This document shows positions 8,588 to 20,329 of a stretch of DNA of 64,000 nucleotides, piece after piece. Source of the stretch: Carpediemonas membranifera. Lineage: Eukaryota > Fornicata. The notes under the pieces were generated by a model. The model did not search any database. It was not told where the DNA came from and worked only from the letters and a program-made list of their open reading frames with translations. The stretch spans positions 62,001-126,000 of the forward strand of contig JAHDYR010000003.1 in assembly GCA_019828565.1 (NCBI GenBank), read 5' to 3'. Within the stretch, counting starts at the first letter, position 1, and the number at the start of each line of letters is the position of its first letter. Made by a program: the position numbers and the translations under genes.

Positions 8588-11489
8588 CTAGATCTTCCCG
8601 ACAGCATCGAATAGGTCATCCAGGCTCGAATCGCTGATCTCCCAGTCGCGGATGCCGGACTGGGCGATGCCATCCTCCAACCGCTCGTAAATCTGAGACA
8701 AAGGCATTCTATCAGAGATTGCTGCCTTGAAAAGAAGCGATCCGAAATCCGTACTCAAGTGCTGAGCATCAGGGATGGTTTCAAGCACAAAACTGCGAGC
8801 TACGTCCTCGAGGCCGAGTCCAGACTGCACACGGATGACATATCCGCACTCCACGCTAGCCTTCAGCTGCGAAGGAGTGCCGATGGCCGCCAGCTGGCCG
8901 TGCGCGAGGAAAGCGATGCGGTCGGCGAGGTAGTCGGCCTCAGCCATGGAGTGGGTCGTGATGAGCATCGTCCGCTTCTGCTTCATGTCGAGCAGGGTCT
9001 CCTGGAGTTCCATAGACGTCGCAATGTCGAGGCCGCTGGTCGGTTCGTCCAGGAGGCATAGGGCGGGCTCGCCGACAAGGGCCATGCCGATACCGAGGCG
9101 CCGCTGCATGCCGCCTGAGAGGGTGTGTGCTGCTTTCTTACGGTGCACTCTCAGGTCGAGATCGTCTAGATTTGAATCAATCGACTCTCTTAAAGATCTG
9201 CCGTACTTGCCCTTCAGATATCCGAAGATCCTCAGGTTTGAGAGGACGGATAGGCTGGAATAGTGCACGTTGGTCTGGGGGCAGAGACCGACTGTGCTGG
9301 TCGACGAGAAGTGGACATGGCCTGACGAAGGGCGGGTTAGTCCAGAGAGGATGTTGATCAGCGTGGACTTGCCTTTGTAAATGGAAAAAAAAATACGAAC
9401 CAGCACCGTTTGCGCCGAGAAGGACCAGCGCCTCTCCGTCGAGAATATCGAACGACAGACCCCTTAGGGCCGCCACACGGGTCCCGTTGATCATCCTGAA
9501 TGTCTGCCTGACATCGCTGATCTCACACACCGCCCTATCGCCCTCAGGGCTTGGGAACACGAGCCGAGCCATGTCATCCACGATCTTGGTGTGGTCGTGG
9601 GCGGTGATACTGCCGGTGGCGGGGTCAGCAGCGGAGTCGGGCTTGACGATGGCGTAGTCAGCGTCAACGGTGGCGTCTGACTTGGCCGTGAGTCGGGCGA
9701 GGAGCCCATGGAGGGGGTGGGTGATGATATAAAGTGCACTGACCGCCAGACGCTTAGTCCGGCCCTGGATTGTCATCTTCAGAGCAACGTAGACGAGGAC
9801 GTTGGCCGCGGTGTGTGCCGCGAGCATGGTGATCACGGCCCACGGTTCAGCCCACGACAGCACGGAGAACCCCCGGGTGTTATCGATGATGCGCCACCCC
9901 ACAGCGTGCATGAACCTGCTCACGGTGATCGGTAGGAACATGTGGAGGTACCAGGGCAGGCTGAAATCGTCAGGGTAGAATATGGCGTTGATTACGAGCA
10001 TCAGGGGGAAAAGGAAGGCGAGGGTGGTGAAGATTACGGGGTGGATAAATCTGGGGGATCTAATGATCTGGGAGATCACCATGGCGAAGGTAAACACGGC
10101 TGGGCCAAGGGCAAGTATAAATGGAACGTAAATCGGGTGCATGTAATCGGTGCTCGCGATCAAAAGGACGATTGCAGAGGCGGTGAGGAGGATACCGTAT
10201 TTGATAGAAAATACGATTGCATGGGATACGAAGTACACACCAGGCAGCATGCCGCTCTGGACCATTAGCTCGAGAATGCCGGAGGATTGTTCATAGACCA
10301 GGTCCGCGACCAGCAGCGGTATCATCATCAAGAAAGCGGGGGCCATTGCAGCCGAGGCAAACTCAATGATCACCAGGGCCTTTTGGAAGTAGTTGACTGA
10401 GATGTCAATCATGGCAAACTCGTCGAGCCCGTAGTCGGTCACAGTAGTGTTGTCATCACACATTGAGAACCCGTACAAGCACGCTCTGTCTTCCCACGCC
10501 TGGGTTGGGAATTTCGCGTAAATTGAGTCATTCAAACTCATCATATAGAGCAAGTTGAGTTGATACGGGAAGGCCCGCTGCGGGAGAATCGGGGAGAGGA
10601 AGATCGACTGGGGCGGGTAGTAAATGTCGATGGACAGGCCCGAGATGGTGCCGTCAGTGTCGAGCTCGAGCTGCTTGACGTCCCAGCCACCGAAGCCGTT
10701 GTTGGTGAAGCCGGTGTCGTTGATGCTGACAAAGTCGTAGAAGGAGCGGTCTTCGAAGTACTTTTGCTGGATCCAGAAGAGCGTCTCACCGATAGAGTCG
10801 TCGAATTCAGCGGGCGCGGTTGGATTAAACGAGGGCACATGCGTGCCGTTTGCCATGCCGTTTTCAACAGCTTTCGGGAGTCTAGCTAACACACCAGCAC
10901 TTGTCCCGTTTGCAAGGGAATATCCCAGCAGATTACGGATGGCGGGATCGGAGGAGGTCACAGGCATGTTGTAGGGGTACCAGGAGGGGGGGTAGGAAAG
11001 GTACTGGAACTCCTGCCACGTCTCTCGAGTCACCGAGTCTAGTGCGCGTCTGAAGCTGCAGGTCTGGTCGGGGAACATGAAGCATTGGTCACCCTGGTTG
11101 TTGTGATCGTAAAAGGGGATGGCGCCGAAGGAACCGGTCTCGGTGTTGGGGGTAATGGCGTCCATGGTGATGACACGGGCGAGTACTACCACCAAGAAGC
11201 TGAACATTGGCATGACGATAAGGTAGCAAATGGTGGACACCCGTGCGTGGAGCGTGAGGTCGATGTTCTTGTATACCAGGCCGAAAAGCTGAACAATCCA
11301 CAGCTTGATGATGTTCATCTGTGCGGTGCTCTTCTTCTTTGGGTCCTTTGGCGCCGTGAACGAGGGCGGCGGCCTATTTGGATGCTCGGACATGGGCTCC
11401 GCCAGTTCATTGCTCACAACGGGTGTAGAGCCATCAAGAGGGTGAAGAGAATCCCCCTCTGGCATTGTAATGGTCATTTCTTCCGCCAT
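8588..11489 (-). CDS. ABCA-like half ABC transporter (one 28-nt intron)
   Basis: A 957-aa membrane transporter that would use ATP to move lipids or similar substrates. Order: a first membrane segment at ~60-105, a large soluble loop to ~370, a block of hydrophobic segments at ~385-630, then a nucleotide-binding domain with Walker A GANGAGKST (~691-699), signature LSGGMQRRLGIG and Walker B LCLLDEPTSGLD. One TMD plus one NBD with a long first loop is the ABCA half-transporter layout. The Walker A is split by an intron at 9373-9400 (GTTCGTATTT...TTTACAAAG); removing it restores GAGKST and leaves a length divisible by three. The start is the ATG at 11489. The exact subfamily and substrate are not certain. 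Confidence 0.88.
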
Positions 11490-11621
11490 TGCTGAGGTTC
11501 ACCCGTTCTATTTTTCTGACTGTATGTGCCATGAACCATGATGATTGCGGCCGACCCACGACATGGGCTGACTCGCATGCCCGACAAGGGCACTCTCCGT
11601 ACCCATTAAACCCTGCATCTC

Positions 11622-12536
11622 TTATTTACCGGTGTATTTGGCCCAGATATTCATGCTCTCGATGCCCCCGCCGATGTGGGTCGAGTTGATGAGCGTGCCC
11701 GTCAGCTCAAACCCGGCCCTGGCAAATACGAGGTTCATCCCGAACTCTGTGCTCCTCGCGATGCTGTAATGACCGTGGATCCCGGCGGCGTCGAGGGCCT
11801 CTTCCATGTGGTGGAGCAAATGGAGCGCCAGCGCCTTGCCGCGCCACTCGGGGAGGGTGGCGAAGTCCGTACACTCGGCATACTTGTGGGTGTTGTTACA
11901 CTCGGCAGATGACATCGCGATGATGGCCCCGTTGAGCTTCACAGCGAAGTAGCGCGTGCCCGCGTCCATCTCGGACCTGATGAACTCCGGATCCTCCACT
12001 GGAAAGGGGTAAGAGTCGAATACGCTGGACAGATGGGCGCTGATCTCCTCAGCGTCGGTCGGCCCCATCTCGGACAGGACGCAGCCCTCGGGCAGGGCGG
12101 GCAGAGTGTAGGGCTGCTTGGCCTTCGCAAGGACCTTCTCCATGCGCTCTATGCGGGCGGCAGCGGTTGGTTCGACCCCGCGAGCTTCCGATAAGAATTG
12201 CCGGACAAACGCACCGTCGACGCCGTTATACATGCCGGGGACAACGGCCTCGATCTCGAAGCCCGCCGCCACGAACTCCTTGGCCTTTGGCATGGGGAGT
12301 TTGGCCGTGAGGCGGGTGCGGCCGTGCTTTGAGGCGATGGACCGCATCCATGGAATGAGGTCGCTCGGCTTCTCATTTCCTGAATCGAGGAGATATACGC
12401 GGTCGTTAAGCGCGCCTTGTTGGGCAACGGCCGTTTTGAAACGGATCATGGCATCAACCTGGCCAGATCCATCTTCATGGTTGATCGAAGCGTTCTCATT
12501 GAGCGAAATCGTATTCTGAAGCGTTTCAGCCGACAT
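11622..12536 (-). CDS. ablB: Beta-lysine N6-acetyltransferase (AblB), GNAT family
   Basis: A 304-aa GNAT acetyltransferase. AblB makes N-epsilon-acetyl-beta-lysine, an osmolyte, from beta-lysine and acetyl-CoA. Family features visible are an N-terminal region with RVYLLDSGN and GFEIEAVVPGMYNG, then VFDSYPFPVEDPEF, then the GNAT core ECTDFATLPEWRGKALALHLL (acetyl-CoA loop around RGKALA) and GHYSIARSTEFGMNLVFARAGFELTGTLINST, ending in ESMNIWAKY. The start was set at the ATG at 12536, because the 36 residues upstream in the longer frame look unrelated. The stop overlaps GGTAAATAAG, an NGTAAAY 3' signal. The partner enzyme AblA (lysine 2,3-aminomutase) is not in the window. AblB is best known from archaea and bacteria, so transfer is possible. 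Confidence 0.8.
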   Translation of the reverse strand: MSAETLQNTISLNENASINHEDGSGQVDAMIRFKTAVAQQGALNDRVYLLDSGNEKPSDLIPWMRSIASKHGRTRLTAKLPMPKAKEFVAAGFEIEAVVPGMYNGVDGAFVRQFLSEARGVEPTAAARIERMEKVLAKAKQPYTLPALPEGCVLSEMGPTDAEEISAHLSSVFDSYPFPVEDPEFIRSEMDAGTRYFAVKLNGAIIAMSSAECNNTHKYAECTDFATLPEWRGKALALHLLHHMEEALDAAGIHGHYSIARSTEFGMNLVFARAGFELTGTLINSTHIGGGIESMNIWAKYTGK

Positions 12537-13323
12537 TCCGATGTTTCGTTTGTATGGTGAAAATGCTTGTCGAAATCGATCAGAAATCCAGGCTCGTTTG
12601 TCGTCGTTCGCGAGGTGGTTCGACCCAAGTTGACTGTGGGGCATGTCTGGCGAAACGGGCCCGGACGAGTCTGCGGACGACCGGACATGCGCCTGTTGAT
12701 TTGTTACAGCGCCTGAAGGCGCGAGTCGAAGTCGTCGGGCGAAAGAGCCTCTTCGTATGAGCGCTGACAGGCAATTTGCGGCTTTCTCGGATGTGCATGC
12801 AGTTACATATGTCTGTTAAATGCTGAAGGCTGTCATTTGCGCCAATATGTTTTGAGCCACGTTCTCTGAGCAAGAAAACGGGGTGAAGAACACGCAATTG
12901 CTTGATAAATGTTGATATTGATTAGTTTCTGAATGTTTGAGCTCAGATACGAGAGCTCAGTACTGCGTCATTTTGCCCATATTGCTAAATTAGTCCATCT
13001 TCGCTTCATCGCCATGGGATTGGCCGCGGCGATTGAATCAAAAGTAAACGATGAATCCGAGGGTCTAGACCACAGGCTAAGGTCTTAATGTGCTCAAGGA
13101 GTTCATTATGGGCCGCATGACTGCACTCGTCCTTGGACACAGAACTGTTCCCGCGGATGGACACCTGCCCAGCTCCTCCCCCAGACGCTCACGAGGACAG
13201 TGTTGACGCTGCTCCGCAACATGCATACCGTAGAGACGGGCAGGCCAAGAAGCTAATTATCGCTGACCTAACTGGCCGTTACTCAACTCCACCCTCCAAC
13301 TATCCATCACGAATTTACCCAGT
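12537..13323. other. Intergenic region upstream of ablB
   Basis: No supported gene. It holds tttgcgccaa near 12837-12846, which resembles an E2F site, and CTGGGTAAATTCG just below 13324, the likely 3'-end signal of the PLAA gene. Confidence 0.4.
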
Positions 13324-15491
13324 CTACAAGAGTCTCATTGCATCCTTAGTCTTCCGATCAGTGGACGCCGCAGCCACCGCCCTCGCCCTATCCACTGGCA
13401 GGTCCTCTGAATACCCCCGCCGCTTCAATTCAGCGACAAGATGCACCCAAAGCTGGGAGGCAAGAGGGTCCTCGATAAAAGGCTCCGTGGACGTTGCAAT
13501 GGCAGGCATTATCCTGCGCGCCTCTTCGCTAGGGTCCATGAGAGCCTTGTTCAGGCAGAGTGAAAGGAACGCGCGGCGAGCAAGGACGATCTGCTTGTTG
13601 TCGGGCCTGACAAGGTTAGTTAAGAGCGAGGGAAGCATCTCAGGTGACACTGCTTGGTGGTGGTTGGTGAGTAGCCTGGTGAGTGGCAGCAGCACTCGGA
13701 TGTTGTCGCCCTTTCTCTCCAAGAGATCAAACACGGTCTCCTCGGACAGGATGGGGGTCGGCAGCTCCGATTTGATGAAATCAAAGGAGGCGTGGGTCAT
13801 GTTCTTGCCCGTGATCAACCTGAGCACGTCGAGCACAGGGAACAGCGTCTCAGCAGGCCAAGTGTTGAGAGCCTTCATGGCGAACTGGTAGATCAAGGTG
13901 CCCGTGCCCTTCTCGATGAGATCGGGCTCGGCAACTGACGCGACGGCCGTATACTCTTGGTCTGTCGGGAATTGGTCGACCTCGGTGAGTGAACCGGCTA
14001 CGAGCTCCTCAAGCTTCTCAATCACACGGCACAGGTCGCCCTCGTGGAAGTAAATGCACTCAGCGGCTGCTGGAGCAGTTGGTGACTTTGTCGCGGGCCC
14101 TGACGAGTACTGGGTGCCGGGACCATTGTTGCTGGCAGCGCCGGACCCTGCGTTCTTGATGATGAACTCAGCAACCTCCTGGAGGAAGTGCATGGGCAGC
14201 TTATGCTCAGTGATCCACTTCTGAGCCACCGTCCAGGCGTTCTCGCCCTTGTTGTAGCCGAGCTTTAGCTTTCTTCCCTTGGCGTCCTCAATCTCGACGT
14301 CGAATACATAATCATACGTTTTCCCATTGAGCGTCTGAGGGCCGCTGGGCTGGTCGACAACATGGCCCAAGCACTGCCACTCTTGCTGGGCTGCCGACCA
14401 GATGAAGACGCCAACAGAGTCGCCGTCACGGGCAAATCGCTGCTCGCCGTCAGTCTGGCCCTTGGTCTTCAGGGCCTCCTTCTTGGCCTGTATCTCCGCG
14501 GGGTTGATCCCACCAACCGAGGGTAGTTTCTTGGCCGCCATCCGCTCATCAAATGCCGTCTTCACCACGCGACTCGGCTCTTGAGGCGAGAACACGTAAA
14601 CACAGCCGTCAGATGCGGCTACAGCAGTCAGGTCGCCGTGGGTGGAGATGTCCCACACAGCAGCAGGCACAGTAGACTTGACCTGGACCTTGTTCGAAAC
14701 CCATCTGGTAACAACCCCAGACTCGCCGCCGGAGACAAAGGAGTTGTTGTCGGGGGATGCTATGTGAGTGGTTTGGTGGGGGGATACTGACTGATTGCAT
14801 ACGCAAGTTCGTTGGCGACATCGTGGAGCTCGTCGAAAAACTGGCCCTCGGAGACTGCAGCCAGCTTAATAGTTCCGTTGTTGCATATGATAGCAACGAG
14901 ACCAATATCCTGATCCATGACCGCAATCCTTCTGACAACAATCTTCTCTCCAAACACAAACGTGTGAGTCCGGGCTGGAGGATCGGATTTCATCGACCAC
15001 ACAATAGCAGTGCCGTCAGCTGACCCAGACACGAGATACTCGTCCCCAGCCACCGTGACGAACGCGACGGTGAGCACGGGTTGGGTATGACCGTGGATGG
15101 TGCATATCTCGTCGCCGCTGCTTGTCCAGAGACGAACGGTGTGGTCCCAGGACCCGGTGGCGATGATTTGGCGCTCTGGTTGAATGGCTACGGCGCTTAC
15201 GTGGCCCGTGTGGCCCGCGAGCACCGCGGTCTGTTTCAAGTCGGGGAACGAGTGAATGCGGGCTACATCATCCATGCCGCCGGTTACAATCATTCCTTTT
15301 GAGTATGCAACGCACTGAATGGAGTTAGTGTGCGCATTAGCGGTCTTGGTAGCGGTAAGAGTCGCGTTTTCGTCAATTGTCGAGAGGACGATGTTCCCGT
15401 CATATCCAACCGACAGAATACGGCGCTCATCGATGCATACAACGCCTCTGGCCGCCTGGTTGTGCAATTGGCTAAACGTGAGAATATTCAT
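13324..15491 (-). CDS. PLAA/Doa1 (Ufd3) ubiquitin-binding WD40 protein (one 32-nt intron)
   Basis: A 711-aa homologue of phospholipase A2-activating protein (Doa1/Ufd3), a Cdc48/p97 cofactor in ubiquitin handling and membrane-protein degradation. Residues 1-~290 are WD40 repeats (GHTGHVSAVAIQPERQIIATG, GSWDHTVRLW). A PFU ubiquitin-binding domain follows (YDYVFDVEIEDAKGRKLKLGYN...AQKWI). Then comes a PUL armadillo-like domain that binds Cdc48 to the C-terminus. Two frames are joined by an intron at 14760-14791 (GTCAGTATCC...CTCACATAG); splicing gives AYAITSPDNNSFVSGG and a coding length divisible by three. GGGTAAAT follows the stop. Confidence 0.9.
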
Positions 15492-15673
15492 TCGTTCCCC
15501 AGCCGTGTCATCAATCAGGAGTCAAAAAGTGCGCAACAGCAGCCTGGATTGGAGCATAAGCAATACACCGAGGCCGGCTTCGCGACCTTTCATCCAGCAG
15601 CGACGCGATACGCCACTTTGCCTATCCCGCCTCTCACCACCTCTGCCGACATGCCTACTACAGTACATTTACC

Positions 15674-16519
15674 CTACTTGCCTCTGGCCCCGAGCTGTGC
15701 GGCGACGTGATCGTGCGCCACCTTGTCCCAGTCAAGTCTGGTCTTCGTAATCGGCAGTGCCCGACGAAGCGCCTTAAACTGCCGCTCGGATAGCTCTTCG
15801 AGGGTGGTCTCGACGTCAGCGAGCGCCCCTTCTTCGAACTCGGAGATAGCCCAGACAACCTCATCCGGGTTGACGGCCTTCGTCGGCTTGAGGTTCCGAC
15901 CGATGTCCATCTGCACGTTCCCTCCCTCAAACATGTGGGTCATGCCCCACATTCGGCCGCTGACGACGCCGTTAGAGACAGTATAGAGGGATCTGATCGA
16001 TCCCGTGTAAAAGTTCTTGGCCGAGATTTTTTCAGCGACAAGAGCGATGGCGAAACCGTCGTCGGTTGGCCATACACAGGAGGGGGCTCCCGGGTAGTTT
16101 TCCACGTGCATCTTGTACACGGCGTCGCACAGCTCGGCGTATCCGGGGCGAGAGGGCTTGTCGGCCTCCTCCAGGCGCCGGGTGTTCGTAACTTTGCGGG
16201 CGACATGATCAATGGTGACTATAAGGTCCTCCTTGGTTGATATGTACTCATTGGAGCCGAGCGACGAGTGCTTCGAAAGAATCACAAAGTCCTCGGCGGC
16301 GGGGACGAGGCACAGGTTCTGCTCGTTATATGTCTTGCAGATGGATGGAAGCGCCTCATTGACGGCGGCAATTCCCGAGCATAGCGCCTGGATGTCTCGA
16401 ATTACCGAGTCGATCTCTGTTGCCGGCGCCAGCGACACTAAGCGAGTAACTTCGCTGACAATCTGCTCATTGGTGAGCTTCAATGGCTCTTCCTCATGTT
16501 GTGTGATGGGTTCGCTCAT
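15674..16519 (-). CDS. F-actin-capping protein subunit alpha
   Basis: A 281-aa CapZ alpha-type protein that, with the beta subunit, caps actin barbed ends. The C-terminal half has the family pattern (SLYTVSNGVVSGRMWGMTHM, FEGGNVQMDIGRN) followed by an amphipathic helical tail. The N-terminal half is divergent. The frame is open 31 codons further up, but the ATG at 16519 (MSEPITQHEEE) fits the family length of about 280. The stop is followed by GGGTAAATGT. No other actin-capping gene is nearby. Confidence 0.8.
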   Translation of the reverse strand: MSEPITQHEEEPLKLTNEQIVSEVTRLVSLAPATEIDSVIRDIQALCSGIAAVNEALPSICKTYNEQNLCLVPAAEDFVILSKHSSLGSNEYISTKEDLIVTIDHVARKVTNTRRLEEADKPSRPGYAELCDAVYKMHVENYPGAPSCVWPTDDGFAIALVAEKISAKNFYTGSIRSLYTVSNGVVSGRMWGMTHMFEGGNVQMDIGRNLKPTKAVNPDEVVWAISEFEEGALADVETTLEELSERQFKALRRALPITKTRLDWDKVAHDHVAAQLGARGK

Positions 16520-16744
16520 TTGTTCTTTTCCTTCTGTGTCGTCTTGGATGAAACGAGATGACGCAGTCAAGATTCCAAACTCAATCAACATCATGAAGCC
16601 ATCGTATCGCACTCAGCCAGAGCGTAGACACGATGACAATGGCGTTATTTCCCTTTCTCCCAAACCCGGTATGCTGTTGACTTTCAGAAGACCCGCCACG
16701 ACATCACCTGCTAATACACTTTAAAGAACAACAATACAGATAAA

Positions 16745-19700
16745 TCACATAAAGACGCTGGACTCGTCGGACTCATTACCGTCTGCATAAGCACGCATCA
16801 GATCGCCCCTCAGGATGGCGCTGCCGGGGGCAGTACCAGGCCGCATGGGCTTCTTCTCACGCCTTGCGAGCGGTGTCTTCGGCGCCTTCGAGGCAGCCGT
16901 GTCAAGCATCTTCTTCCGCTGCCGCACACTGTCAATCCTGTGTCTCAGCCTCCCAATCTCAAACTGCCCGAGCCCCGTGTGGCAGCGACTCATGAGGTCG
17001 ACGTACTGGTCCTCCTCAATGTCCAGAGTCGCCCTGAGTCTCTCTACGAAGGGGGCCATGGACTCGCTGACGGTGTCGTCGAGGGCGGCGAGGTCGGCCA
17101 TTGTCCGCGAGTAAATGAGGTGGAGGGGCGGGGGTGAGGCTGTGTGCGCGAGGTCAGTCTTGGTCCTGAACTCCTCGGCAGCCTTCTCGATGGCCTCCGC
17201 GTCACCCTGGGCGATACTGACCTGGTACTCGAGGGCCTTCACCTTTGTTTGGAGCTTGGCCAGGCGCTCTTCAGCGTCCTGCCGATGCATGGCGGTCATC
17301 CTGTCGATAGACACCGCGTGCTCCGTCCGGATCCTGGTGAGGTCCTTGGTGTGTTGCTCCTTGAGGGCCGCGATCTCGGCGGCCTGGGCCTGGCGCACGG
17401 TCTCTAGCTCGCGCTCGGTGTTCTCCAGGGCGATGGCGCCTTCCTGGCTGGTCTTCCGCACGGCTTCCTCTCTCTCCTGCTGCATGGTCGACCGCACCTT
17501 GACCACCTGCGCCTCAAGCTCGGCTCTCCTGGCGTTAAGCTGCTCGATCTCACCCGCCGCCTTCGATGCCATCTGCTGCACCTCCTCGGCGTGCTTGGTC
17601 TTGAGTACGACCACGAGTTCCTCTGCCTCAGTCCTGGTCTGTTTGACGGACTCAACGGTTCGAGCGGCAGCCTCGTCGCGCGCCTTGGTCATCTCCACTA
17701 GATTGGCCGTCAGCGTATCGGTGGTTTCGGCGTGTTCGTCCTTCAGGCGGGTGATCTCGGCGGCATGTTCATCGATGAGGTCATTCAACCTCTTGCGGTG
17801 CTCAGCTTCAAGGTTCGCGATCGCCTCCTTATGCTTGTTCGAGAGCGTCATCTGCTCAGCCTCAGCAGTCTGTCTCAGGGCAGCCATGGCGGCGCTGTGC
17901 TCCCGATCCTTGCCGTCCGCGGCGTCCGAAGCCTGTCTCTGCACCAGGGCGAGGGCGTCCTCGTGCGCCCGCTCGACCCGCTTCGACTCGGCCTCGAACT
18001 CGGCCTTGAGGTCTTCAATCTCAGCAGCGTGGGTCTGCTGGATCTTAGCAATCTCAGCGGTGTATCTAGCCTCAGTCTTGGCGATCTCGTTCGACGTCTT
18101 TGTCTCAACGTCGTCCGTTCTAGCCTGGAACGTGGCCTTCGTGTCAGTCAACGTATCGTTATAAATGTTCTCGAGGTTCTTGATGAGCGCTTGGTGCCTC
18201 TCTACAGTGTCGCTGAGCTCCCTGCTGTGCGTCTGCTCCATGCTCAGGATCCGGGCCTCGTAGCGGGCAGTGGCCGCGTCCATGGCCTCGCGGGCCTTGT
18301 CACTGAGCTGAGAGACCTCCTTCTCGTGGGAAACCCGCATGGCTGTCGTGGTCTGCTCGTTTTTGGCGGACATCGCCTCGATCTCAGCCCGGTGGGCATC
18401 GTTCGTCTCGTTCAGAGCCTCTGCGTGCGCTTCTCTGAGTGTCTTGACCCGCGCGGCGGTTTCTTCCTGGAGTTCCTCGAGTCGCCGTGCGTGGTCGTCC
18501 TTGAGGCTCTCGATAGTCTGCAAGAACGTCGCCTGCTGCTCCTCAGACGCGTTTCTCAACCGCCCCGCCCATGAGCTCTCGAGCGCCGCGACTCTAGCGC
18601 TGTGCCGCGCCTCCATCTCGGCCACGGCGTCGGCGTGGGCTGTCTTCAACTCAGCTACTGACCGTTCGTGCTGGGCGCGCAGGTTCTCGACGTACTCGGC
18701 GTGCTTACCGTCGCTGATCTCCGTCTCCGTCGCGTGCCGGTCGCTGACTTCGATCATCTGCCGCTCATGGTCTTCTCTGAGCTTCTGGGCACGGCCTTCC
18801 CAGCTGGTCCGCTGGTCGTGGAGAGCCTTGGAGTGGGCTTCGGCTGCCTCAGTGAGTGCTCGGTCGGCCTGGCGCTGGGCATTGCTGAGCTTATCTTCGT
18901 ATTCGTCCTTGAGAGAACGGATCTCCAAGATATGATCGTCCCGGATCTGATTCACCATATCTCTCTGAGATCTAGCAGATTCATCTCTGAACGCCTCGAA
19001 CTCGCGCTTCAGGGCGAGGTTCTTCTTCTCAAGCTCGGAGATCTGCTCTCTGAAGCCCCGAGTCATCGTCGACATCAGGTCCTGGTGTTTGGTCTCGTCC
19101 TCGGCGAGCTTCGTGGAGTGCTCTTTCATGAGGTTAGCGAGCTCGGCGTTCTTCTCGGCGTCTGCGCGGGTCTTTTCCTTGGCGAGCTGGCGGCGGAGGT
19201 CGTCTAGTTCTGCGCACTGCCTGCGGTCGTTCTCGGATGCCTGCTCGCGGAACTTCTCCAGCGCGTTGGTGGCCTCGTTCTGGCGGTCACGGCTCTCGGA
19301 TGCCTCGCGTGCGGCCGCGGACAGCTTGAGCTCGAGGTCAGCGATGGCGGTGTCCTTGACGGTCATCAGCTCGTGATCTCTCTGGATGGCCTTCTGGGCG
19401 GCCACCAGCTGATCCACTAGTTCCCTCGATGACCGTTCCATGAGGGCCGTCTCGTCCTGCTGCAAGCCGCTCATCTTGATCTCTAGGTCTCTGATCTCGT
19501 CTCTGAGCCTGTCTCTCTGGCTTCTGAGGTCTCTGACCCACTCGAGATACTCGTCCTGCTCCTTGTGGAAGGCCTTGACGTCGTGGTGAAGCTTAGTCTG
19601 CCTCTCGTGGATCTCTGCCTCCTTGGCGTCGAGCTCCTTGCGCTGCTTGTCTTGGAGCTCGAGGAGGCGGCTGACTTCGGCTCTGAGTTCTCCGTTCTTC

Positions 19701-20254
19701 TCCTGTTCGCGGGTCAGCTCGGCTTCCCGAGCCTGGATACGTCTATACCGCTCCGCCTGGGCGCTTTCCCTGTCCTTGAACTCCTTCTCACGCTCCTTGT
19801 GCATCTTAAGGATATAGGTCAGCTTCTCGATGTCGCGGTTCTTCTTAGAGAGCGTGGCCTCGTATTGAGAGACTGCCCGCTTCACGTCAGTCTCACTACT
19901 GTCCTGGTAGGCGCGGAAACCGGTCCGGATCTCGCTGTTGGTGTTCTGGAGCTCTACATTGTCCTGATCGAGACGAGAAATTTTGTTCCGAAGGTCGCTG
20001 TTTGTCTCTTCGAGCTCGCGGATCTGGCGCACGTGGAGAGCCATCTGCTCCTCGAGCTTCGAGATTGCATCATCATCAGTCTGAATGTCGCAATCCTCTA
20101 CGCGAATGAGCTTATCTATGATACCAGCGGCCTGAAGCTTGGATTGTGGCGCCTGGATGTTGTTGATCAGCCGCTTAGACGTACTTGATAGTTCAAGCGT
20201 CCTTCCACGTCCAGTACCGCGACGAATAGAATCGCGGGGGTCCGGATAGGGCAT
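16745..20254 (-). CDS. Long coiled-coil protein, 1169 aa
   Basis: After a basic N-terminal ~70 residues the protein is almost continuous predicted coiled coil from ~60 to ~1010, rich in Glu, Arg, Ala and Lys in heptads, with many short near-repeats (HAAEI, HAEA, RHEAL-like blocks). The C-terminal ~150 residues hold a short conserved-looking block (DLAALDDTVSESMAPFVERLRATLD) and a basic tail. It could be a basal-body, axonemal or Golgi structural protein; sequence alone does not decide. Several long plus-strand frames inside it are antisense shadows. Upstream, at 20291-20302, is GCAGTTTTGCGC. Confidence 0.8.
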   Translation of the reverse strand: MPYPDPRDSIRRGTGRGRTLELSSTSKRLINNIQAPQSKLQAAGIIDKLIRVEDCDIQTDDDAISKLEEQMALHVRQIRELEETNSDLRNKISRLDQDNVELQNTNSEIRTGFRAYQDSSETDVKRAVSQYEATLSKKNRDIEKLTYILKMHKEREKEFKDRESAQAERYRRIQAREAELTREQEKNGELRAEVSRLLELQDKQRKELDAKEAEIHERQTKLHHDVKAFHKEQDEYLEWVRDLRSQRDRLRDEIRDLEIKMSGLQQDETALMERSSRELVDQLVAAQKAIQRDHELMTVKDTAIADLELKLSAAAREASESRDRQNEATNALEKFREQASENDRRQCAELDDLRRQLAKEKTRADAEKNAELANLMKEHSTKLAEDETKHQDLMSTMTRGFREQISELEKKNLALKREFEAFRDESARSQRDMVNQIRDDHILEIRSLKDEYEDKLSNAQRQADRALTEAAEAHSKALHDQRTSWEGRAQKLREDHERQMIEVSDRHATETEISDGKHAEYVENLRAQHERSVAELKTAHADAVAEMEARHSARVAALESSWAGRLRNASEEQQATFLQTIESLKDDHARRLEELQEETAARVKTLREAHAEALNETNDAHRAEIEAMSAKNEQTTTAMRVSHEKEVSQLSDKAREAMDAATARYEARILSMEQTHSRELSDTVERHQALIKNLENIYNDTLTDTKATFQARTDDVETKTSNEIAKTEARYTAEIAKIQQTHAAEIEDLKAEFEAESKRVERAHEDALALVQRQASDAADGKDREHSAAMAALRQTAEAEQMTLSNKHKEAIANLEAEHRKRLNDLIDEHAAEITRLKDEHAETTDTLTANLVEMTKARDEAAARTVESVKQTRTEAEELVVVLKTKHAEEVQQMASKAAGEIEQLNARRAELEAQVVKVRSTMQQEREEAVRKTSQEGAIALENTERELETVRQAQAAEIAALKEQHTKDLTRIRTEHAVSIDRMTAMHRQDAEERLAKLQTKVKALEYQVSIAQGDAEAIEKAAEEFRTKTDLAHTASPPPLHLIYSRTMADLAALDDTVSESMAPFVERLRATLDIEEDQYVDLMSRCHTGLGQFEIGRLRHRIDSVRQRKKMLDTAASKAPKTPLARREKKPMRPGTAPGSAILRGDLMRAYADGNESDESSVFM

Positions 20255-20329
20255 ATCCGTTTGGCGTGGCGGTGTTGGAAAAAGTTTCGAGCAGTTTTGC
20301 GCAGAATCACATGTGCTATTGAAGGGTCC

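Noticed and set aside
12580-12897. 105-aa minus frame upstream of ablB
   Set aside because: Arg/His/Cys-rich with no hydrophobic core; typical of non-coding frames in this window.
17115-18574. Long plus-strand frames (349 and 280 aa) inside the coiled-coil gene
   Set aside because: Antisense shadows of a repetitive, GC-biased coiled-coil gene; composition Ser/Leu/Arg-rich with no domain.
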